Source of the DNA: a virus
Reading direction: 5' to 3' (one strand)
Virus record (IMG/VR): IMGVR_UViG_3300046009_000662
Span: 1 to 28,362 of that record
DNA length: 28,362 nt
A program made the translations under genes and the position numbers. Below the pieces are notes generated by a model. That model saw only the letters and a list, made by a program, of their open reading frames with translations, made no database searches and was not told where the DNA came from. Below are positions 23,974 to 28,362 of this stretch, one piece after another. Within the stretch, counting starts at the first letter, position 1, and each line of letters begins with the position of its first letter.

Positions 23974-24721
23974 AGCAAGAGATATAGCGAGTGCAGCACC
24001 TGCACCCTCTACCGTAGATGCAACTGAGTTAGGGTATGTAGATGGTGTTACCTCTGCTATCCAGACACAGTTAGATGCAAAGACTGCAAAGTCTACCCTT
24101 ACTACTACAGGTGATATTTACTATGCATCTGCTGCTAATACCCCTGCTAGATTAGGAATTGGTAGCACAGGAAATGTACTCACTGTGGCATCAGGTATCC
24201 CTAGTTGGAGCGCCCCATCAAGCGGTGCTTTAACCCTAATCACAACTCAATCTTTTAGTGCTTCTAGTTCTGTATTAGTAAATGATTGTTTTAGCAGCAC
24301 TTACACAAATTACAAAGTAATCGTTAATTACACTGGTTCTGCAAGCGCAGCAACTAGACTTCGCTTTAGGGTTAGCGGTTCATCTAATAGCAATAATAGT
24401 TACGATGGAAACTGTGTTTTTATTAACAACACAACAATAGTAAATGAACAAAATGGTGCTAATACTTCTTATGTATTTAATTTTTGTAATGTAACTTCAA
24501 CACCCACCGCTTTCGTAAACATTGAAATAGGTTCACCTAATGAAAGCAAACATACTGCTTATTATTCAAATGGAAATATGAGTAAAAGTGGTGCAGTAAA
24601 TTCATCACCAATGATAACTGGTGGTTCATTTTTAGAAACCACTGTATTTACTGGCTTTGAATTATTTCCAGCAAGCGGAAACATTACAGGTTCAGTTCAA
24701 GTCTATGGATATGGAAAATAA
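23966..24721 (+). CDS. Second tail fibre/tip protein
   Basis: 251 residues in two parts. The N-terminal 85 residues (TKARDIASAAPAPSTVDATE, LGYVDGVTSAIQTQLDAKTA, TGDIYYASAANTPARLGIGS) are a fibre-attachment style region that shares its TxGD and GNVLTV themes with the 816-residue fibre. The C-terminal part is a beta-rich domain with many S, T and N residues (FRVSGSSNSNNSYDGN, NESKHTAYYSNGNMSKSG), likely a receptor-binding or trimerising tip. The ATG at 23966 has GGAGGG nine bases upstream. Stop is three bases before the next start. Confidence 0.75.
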   Translation: MTKARDIASAAPAPSTVDATELGYVDGVTSAIQTQLDAKTAKSTLTTTGDIYYASAANTPARLGIGSTGNVLTVASGIPSWSAPSSGALTLITTQSFSASSSVLVNDCFSSTYTNYKVIVNYTGSASAATRLRFRVSGSSNSNNSYDGNCVFINNTTIVNEQNGANTSYVFNFCNVTSTPTAFVNIEIGSPNESKHTAYYSNGNMSKSGAVNSSPMITGGSFLETTVFTGFELFPASGNITGSVQVYGYGK

Positions 24722-24724
24722 AAA

Positions 24725-24949
24725 ATGAGCAAAGTTACTGAAATTAATGCAATAGAAAATGAAGTGGTTGAAAGAGATTACACTGAAGCAGAATTAGCCC
24801 AGCGAGAAATTGACCGCCTATCTGATGAGGCAAGAGAAGCCGAATTGTTGGCTGCTGAGGAAGCAAAAGCAACAGCCAAAGAAGCAGCACAGGCTAAACT
24901 TGCAGCCCTTGGCTTAACTGTTGAGGATTTACAGGCTCTAGGTCTTTAG
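24725..24949 (+). CDS. Small acidic coiled-coil protein after the fibre genes
   Basis: The 74-residue product is a single long predicted helix rich in E and A (AELAQREIDRLSDEAREAEL, LLAAEEAKATAKEAAQAKLA) ending LGLTVEDLQALGL. Similar short helical proteins follow fibre genes in other phages and may help folding or attachment of the fibre, but the sequence gives no direct proof. It is the last forward gene before the HNH insertion and has a poor ribosome site, relying on three-base proximity to the previous stop. Confidence 0.75.
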   Translation: MSKVTEINAIENEVVERDYTEAELAQREIDRLSDEAREAELLAAEEAKATAKEAAQAKLAALGLTVEDLQALGL

Positions 24950-24988
24950 CATAATCTTGAGGGATTGTTCTACAAATATTAATAACTA

Positions 24989-25417
24989 TTAAGGAGCACT
25001 GTGGCTGGTCGTGATTGACTGCCACTTGTTTAAGTAGTTAATGGCTGACTGGAGATACTCAGGGTTATCCTTGAAGTATCCCAGTCCAGCATTACATCTA
25101 ATACAAAGTAATCCTCTAGGTTTATTAGTTATATGACAGTGGTCGGCAGACCAATCTCTATTGGTATATTTAGTAGTGCCACATATGCCACATTTATTTT
25201 CTTGAAGTTTTAAATATTCGTTGTACCTATCAATATCCCAACCAGGAACTCTGCGTTTATTTTGAGCACGAATCATTTCTTTATTATTCAAACGGTATTG
25301 TTTCTTTTTGATAGAAGCACAGTCTTTACATCTGGATTCAATACGAATTTTTCTATTATTTCTAATATAAAATTTAGAATGTGGTAGTTCAAGTTTACAA
25401 TCAATACAAATTTTCAT
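24989..25417 (-). CDS. HNH homing endonuclease, endonuclease VII type
   Basis: The only convincing reverse-strand gene. The 142 residues carry an N-terminal zinc knuckle (C4-x2-C7 and C30-x2-C33), a basic linker, then C76-x2-C79, the D92-H93-C94-H95 motif, C105-x2-C108 and N109, a structural zinc plus HNH (beta-beta-alpha metal) site as in recombination endonuclease VII relatives. Such enzymes nick or cut DNA and spread their own gene into unoccupied alleles. The conserved fold ends near YLNKWQ; the tail SITTSHSAP is the complement of the target gene's original ribosome site and start. ATG at 25415-25417 has no ribosome site but lies six bases after a perfect extended -10, so a leaderless message is predicted. 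Confidence 0.92.
   Translation of the reverse strand: MKICIDCKLELPHSKFYIRNNRKIRIESRCKDCASIKKKQYRLNNKEMIRAQNKRRVPGWDIDRYNEYLKLQENKCGICGTTKYTNRDWSADHCHITNKPRGLLCIRCNAGLGYFKDNPEYLQSAINYLNKWQSITTSHSAP
25001..25018 (+). pseudogene. Orphaned original start of the large tail gene
   Basis: AAGGAG (24991-24996), four bases of spacing, then GTG GCT GGT CGT GAT TGA encodes M-A-G-R-D and stops. The tail gene on the far side of the HNH insertion continues A-G-R-D-I-T-E, so this is best read as the original 5' end, cut off by the insertion. The ribosome site still looks functional and would make a five-residue peptide. Confidence 0.7.
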
Positions 25418-25423
25418 AGTTAA

Positions 25424-25432
25424 ATTATACCA
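25424..25432 (-). promoter_or_regulatory. Extended -10 promoter of the HNH gene
   Basis: On the reverse strand TGG-TATAAT is a perfect extended -10 (TGnTATAAT). Six bases (TTAACT) separate it from the HNH ATG, so transcription should begin at or within a base of the start codon. A 17-base spacer puts CGCTAT at -35, which does not match TTGACA; extended -10 promoters can act without it. Confidence 0.6.
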
Positions 25433-25435
25433 TAT

Positions 25436-25441
25436 GGAGGT
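25436..25441 (+). promoter_or_regulatory. New ribosome site before the rebuilt tail-gene start
   Basis: GGAGGT lies five bases before ATA at 25447, the position where ATG of a rebuilt M-A-G-R-D would be. Strength and spacing indicate that translation from 25447 is intended even though the codon is not a standard start. Confidence 0.6.
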
Positions 25442-25446
25442 GTATC

Positions 25447-27672
25447 ATAGCGGGCAGAGACATAACCGAAGGTGATGATAATGTATGGCCCTTATCGGGC
25501 GATGGATTACCTATTGCTCGTGGTACCGCAGACATTGGTATTGTTTCTACAAGTACATACTGGCAGAATACATCTGACTCATATGATGTAGCAGTTGGTG
25601 GACAACCATTCTTCTATGCCATAAATGACCAACGTCCATACATTAGACAGACTGCACCTTACAAGAAGGACCAGTTTGATAATGGAGCAGAACCAGGTGA
25701 GCAATCACTTACTGGCTGGTGGATTAGAAGTCAGTCATCTTTCCACAGTGGCGAAGGCATTAAGTTCTATGACCCATCTGCTGGCGAGACAGTTGCCCAT
25801 AGATTTACAGATAGCAAAGGTGTAGATGTCTGGACTAAGGGCGAGGTAACTCTACTTAAAGATGTTGCTACTGGACACGTAACATCATATCCAGTTGAAT
25901 CTAATGGTCGTGCATTTCAACAACTACGTTCTATCAAATGGGGTACAACTAACGGCGTACTACTACACGATGGATATGATGTAGATAAAATTGATACTGC
26001 TGGAGCAGAGACTCACTTTATTGACTTTAATGCTGGTTCAGATGACAAGGTATATGCAATCTGTGATGATGGTACTTCAGCCTATTGGGTAACCAATGAT
26101 ACTGGTCCATCTGGAAAACTAGAAGTAAACTCAAAGCCTTTGGTTGGTGATGCATCTACATCTAAGACTACTTTGTTTACCGCTGCTGGTATTACAGTAA
26201 CCAATGCAACTATGGAATATGTTAAAGACCGTATTGTTATGGCTGCTAATAATAAGATATATGAGTTCTCTACATCAGCATCATCATTACCTGCTGCTGT
26301 GTATACACACTCTGATTCAGATATTATTTTTACCTCTATTACAGCATCTGGTCCTGCTATTTATGTTGCTGGCTTTAGTGGTATCCAATCATTTATATTT
26401 AAGTTTACCCTTAACACATCAGGTGTTATGCCAACCCTTACCTCAGCAATTACTGCAGCAGAGATGCCAGCAGGTGAAAAAGTTTACAAGATTTATTACT
26501 ACTTAGGCTATATGATGATAGGGACAAACAAGGGAATCCGTGCAGCAGTTGTCTCTGACCAAGATGGCTCCATTAACTATGGTCCACTAATTGTGGAAAC
26601 CACTCAGCCTTGCTATGACTTTGCTGCACGAGACAGATTCGTCTGGTGTGCAACTGGCGTAGATGGTGAGCCAGGAGTTATCCGCATTGACCTTGGCAAT
26701 GAGGTAGAAACCCTACGTTTTGCTTATGCAAATGATTTATATTATTCAGGTGTATCTGGTGTAGATACTACATCCTGTGCATTCTTAGGAGAAACAGATA
26801 GGCTTGCATTCTGCACAGAAGCAGTAGACCAAAAAGCAGTAACTAATAAAGAACGCACTGGAACTACTGCAACTATTACATCTAATGCACACGGCTATGT
26901 GGCTGGAGATAGTATATATGTTATTGGTGTAGATGCAGCACTAGATGGCAACTTTACTATTACCTCAGTAACTACAAATACAATTTCCTACACTACTGCT
27001 ACATCTGGAACTATTGCATCTACTGCAGTAACTACTGGATTTGTTGGCAAGCCTGGTTATTCATACTTAGAAGCAGCATCTACATTGCTACCTACTGGTT
27101 ATATAACTACAGGTTATATCCGATACGGTACATTAGAGCCTAAGAACTTTAAGCGTTTACTTGCTCGTGGTGACTTTACCTTCGGTTCATTAGTACTTGA
27201 AACTGTAGATAAAGATGGTGTTGAGTATGACCACATTACCTACGAAGCAGGAGTAACTGCAGTTGAAGTTGGTACTAATAATCCTGACACAGCGCAGGAG
27301 TATGTAGCCTATAAGTTTGTTCTTAACCGTGATGCTACAACTACTAGCCAAGGTCCAGTATTTAAGGGCTATCAAGCAAAGGCTACTATTGCTACACCAC
27401 GTCAAAGAACTATGCAGTTTCCTGTTTATTGTTTTGATATTGAAACAGATAGATACAATGTGGTATCTGGTTATGAAGGTAAGGCACTAGCACGACTACA
27501 ACTACTAGAAGGAGTTGAAGAGAATGGCGACGTTGTTACCTGGCAAGACCTTACTACTGGCGAAAGTCGTCAGGTAGTTATTGAGCAAGTCTCATTTACA
27601 CGTATGACTCCACCTGATAAAAGGTTTGATGGATTCGGCGGCGTAATTGAGATAACTATTAGAACGGTATAA
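25447..27672 (+). CDS. Large tail protein (nozzle/tail-tip candidate) with non-standard start
   Basis: The frame is open from 25420 to the TAA at 27670-27672. From 25447 it gives about 741 residues beginning (start)-AGRDITEGDDNVWPLSG. The part before 26140 is clearly coding: WQNTSDSYDVAVGGQPFFYA, LTGWWIRSQSSF, GTTNGVLLHDGYDVD. No ATG, GTG or TTG lies in frame until TTG at 26140, which would discard about 230 residues, so the real start is ATA 25447, a mutated ATG, or another mechanism. The body has repeated beta-strand blades (KIYEFSTSASS, GPAIYVAGFSGIQSFIFKFT), like a beta-propeller. A central insert (NAHGYVAGDSIYVIG) resembles small domains of other tail proteins. A T7 gp12-like nozzle or other minor tail protein is inferred from fold impression and position only. 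Confidence 0.7.
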   Translation: MAGRDITEGDDNVWPLSGDGLPIARGTADIGIVSTSTYWQNTSDSYDVAVGGQPFFYAINDQRPYIRQTAPYKKDQFDNGAEPGEQSLTGWWIRSQSSFHSGEGIKFYDPSAGETVAHRFTDSKGVDVWTKGEVTLLKDVATGHVTSYPVESNGRAFQQLRSIKWGTTNGVLLHDGYDVDKIDTAGAETHFIDFNAGSDDKVYAICDDGTSAYWVTNDTGPSGKLEVNSKPLVGDASTSKTTLFTAAGITVTNATMEYVKDRIVMAANNKIYEFSTSASSLPAAVYTHSDSDIIFTSITASGPAIYVAGFSGIQSFIFKFTLNTSGVMPTLTSAITAAEMPAGEKVYKIYYYLGYMMIGTNKGIRAAVVSDQDGSINYGPLIVETTQPCYDFAARDRFVWCATGVDGEPGVIRIDLGNEVETLRFAYANDLYYSGVSGVDTTSCAFLGETDRLAFCTEAVDQKAVTNKERTGTTATITSNAHGYVAGDSIYVIGVDAALDGNFTITSVTTNTISYTTATSGTIASTAVTTGFVGKPGYSYLEAASTLLPTGYITTGYIRYGTLEPKNFKRLLARGDFTFGSLVLETVDKDGVEYDHITYEAGVTAVEVGTNNPDTAQEYVAYKFVLNRDATTTSQGPVFKGYQAKATIATPRQRTMQFPVYCFDIETDRYNVVSGYEGKALARLQLLEGVEENGDVVTWQDLTTGESRQVVIEQVSFTRMTPPDKRFDGFGGVIEITIRTV

Positions 27673-27676
27673 TACT

Positions 27677-27880
27677 ATGACACCTATTGATTGGGCTACA
27701 TTTGCAGTAGCCGTAACCACCTTGCTTGGTACATTGTCAATTGTAATAAGGCACTTGGTTAAACATTATCTATCCGAACTTCGCCCCAATGGAGGCTCAA
27801 GTTTAAAAGATAAGGTCAATCAATTAGACGATAAAGTAGAGTTCTTAACAGAGTTAATCATACAATCACTAAAGAAATAG
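27677..27880 (+). CDS. Holin-like single-span membrane protein
   Basis: 67 residues: a short N-terminus (MTPIDW), one apolar span at about 7-28 (ATFAVAVTTLLGTLSIVIRH), the motif HYLSELRPNGGSS (30-42) and a C-terminal coiled coil (LKDKVNQLDDKVEFLTELII). This arrangement is common in small phage membrane proteins annotated as holins in actinobacterial and other environmental phages. Holins permeabilise the inner membrane to release endolysin; no endolysin is seen in the window. It starts four bases after the previous stop and lacks a clear ribosome site. A membrane anchor for another role is possible. Confidence 0.65.
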   Translation: MTPIDWATFAVAVTTLLGTLSIVIRHLVKHYLSELRPNGGSSLKDKVNQLDDKVEFLTELIIQSLKK

Positions 27881-27884
27881 GTAT

Positions 27885-28362
27885 ATGAAGGCGGACGAAT
27901 TTCCTAAATGGTTCTACGATAATAATACAGTCAATGACTTTGAAGTAGGATTAGCAGAGTTCAAAGGTAAAAAGAATCTTAAGTTCTTACAGATAGGTGT
28001 CTTTACTGGCAATGCATCTGCTTGGCTACTAAAGAATATTCTTACAGACCCATTATCATTACTTGTAGATGTAGACCCTTGGTGTGGCAATCTGCCCCAC
28101 GAGTCAGTATATGACTGGGCAGATATACAAGAGGCTTATCAAGAACAGATAAAGCCGTATGGCAAAAGAGTTCAATCATTCAAAGCATTTAGTGGTGACT
28201 GGTTAAAGAAACACCGTGAAGGTGGCTTTGACTTTATCTATATTGATGGCGACCATCTACCAGAATCAGTTACTTTAGATGCAGACTTATCTTGGGACTT
28301 GCTTAAGTCTGGTGGTATTATGGCATTTGATGATTACGAATGGAATCACCCAGATGGATTTC
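27885..28362 (+). CDS. Class I SAM-dependent methyltransferase, 3' end beyond window
   Basis: ATG at 27885, four bases after the previous stop, opens a frame that runs off the window (159 residues visible). Motif I is LQIGVFTGNASAWLL (35-49), the acidic strand end is LLVDVDPW (59-66), and a later GGFDFIYIDGDHLPES (113-128) and LKSGGIMAFDDY (140-151) match the FDFIYIDGDH...GGxxxxDDY pattern of the Methyltransf_24-like group. These act on small molecules, sugars or capping groups; the substrate is not readable from the sequence. With the glycosyltransferase upstream, modification of a surface glycan is one possibility. Ribosome site is poor (AAATAGGT). Confidence 0.82.
   Translation, partial: MKADEFPKWFYDNNTVNDFEVGLAEFKGKKNLKFLQIGVFTGNASAWLLKNILTDPLSLLVDVDPWCGNLPHESVYDWADIQEAYQEQIKPYGKRVQSFKAFSGDWLKKHREGGFDFIYIDGDHLPESVTLDADLSWDLLKSGGIMAFDDYEWNHPDGF

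Larger units (their letters stand above)
25016..25459. mobile_element. HNH-bearing insertion with recoded junction
   Basis: Inferred limits: after GAT (25013-25015) on the left and before ATA (25460) on the right, about 444 bases. The left side follows the original M-A-G-R-D codons. The right side ends with a new ribosome site GGAGGT (25436-25441) and GCG GGC AGA GAC, a second A-G-R-D with all four codons replaced by synonyms. Direct joining of 25015 to 25460 restores an open frame M-A-G-R-D-I-T-E. No terminal inverted repeats are seen, arguing against a transposon; spread by homing or by recombination with a related phage is inferred. Confidence 0.6.

Noticed and set aside
25001-25460. Group I intron explanation for the HNH insertion
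   Set aside because: Joining 25015 to 25460 would restore the frame, but only about 43 bases lie outside the HNH gene on the right and almost none on the left, too little for an intron core, and a duplicated recoded A-G-R-D is not expected from an intron. Not strictly excluded without RNA data.
26140-27672. TTG at 26140 as the start of the tail protein
   Set aside because: The upstream frame is open and coding for another 690 bases, and no ribosome site lies before this TTG.
27661-27680. TATAAT at 27668-27673 as a promoter for the holin-like gene
   Set aside because: It overlaps the tail-gene stop and would place the start of transcription inside the second codon; no supporting -35.
1-28362. 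tRNA genes, CRISPR arrays, insertion sequences, integrase or attachment sites
   Set aside because: I looked in the gaps and at both ends and saw no cloverleaf, spaced repeat array, transposase or integrase; nothing indicates lysogeny in this window.

Overview
The window is the structural (virion) module of a tailed double-stranded DNA phage (Caudoviricetes). It runs almost entirely left to right, is AT-rich, and is tightly packed, with most genes joined by TAATG or ATGA stop/start overlaps. Order of recognisable genes: terminase large subunit, portal, an HslV/proteasome-like protease, a very long virion protein and two associated helical proteins, an acidic scaffold candidate, major capsid protein, small head genes, a glycosyltransferase, a neck/adaptor candidate, tail fibre and adhesin genes, a large tail protein, a holin-like membrane protein and a methyltransferase cut by the window edge. 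No tail tube, sheath or conventional tape-measure gene is seen, so a short-tailed (podovirus-like) virion is my inference. The short proteins resemble ones I associate with environmental phages of aquatic bacteria, possibly low-GC actinobacteria. That host call is tentative and rests on memory of family style, not on a search.

Region by region: 1-369 is non-coding with four hairpins and a weak promoter candidate. 370-5527 holds terL, a first cluster of four small lysine/arginine-rich proteins, and portal. 5542-14576 holds the Ntn-hydrolase, a proline-rich protein, a 1707-residue protein and two coiled-coil/helical proteins that look like DNA-ejection or internal virion proteins. 14577-16247 is the capsid unit, with a 124-base leader, scaffold, coat and an 11-bp perfect hairpin after the coat gene. 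16248-18177 has two small head genes and a second cluster of six very basic small proteins. 18192-24949 has the glycosyltransferase, adaptor candidate, fibre genes and a glycine-rich adhesin. 24950-27672 holds the most unusual locus.

At 25001-25460 a reverse-strand HNH (endonuclease VII-type) gene sits exactly at the 5' end of a large forward tail gene. The original start (ribosome site, GTG, then A-G-R-D) remains upstream of the insertion and now ends at a TGA. The downstream side carries a second copy of A-G-R-D in which all four codons are changed to synonyms, joined to a new ribosome site. The position where ATG is expected reads ATA, so ordinary gene calling misses about 230 N-terminal residues of the tail protein. 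The HNH gene has a perfect extended -10 placed so that its mRNA should be leaderless, and its last codons are the complement of the target gene's original ribosome site and start. I consider this locus, and the proteasome-like protease between portal and capsid genes, the two things most worth following up.
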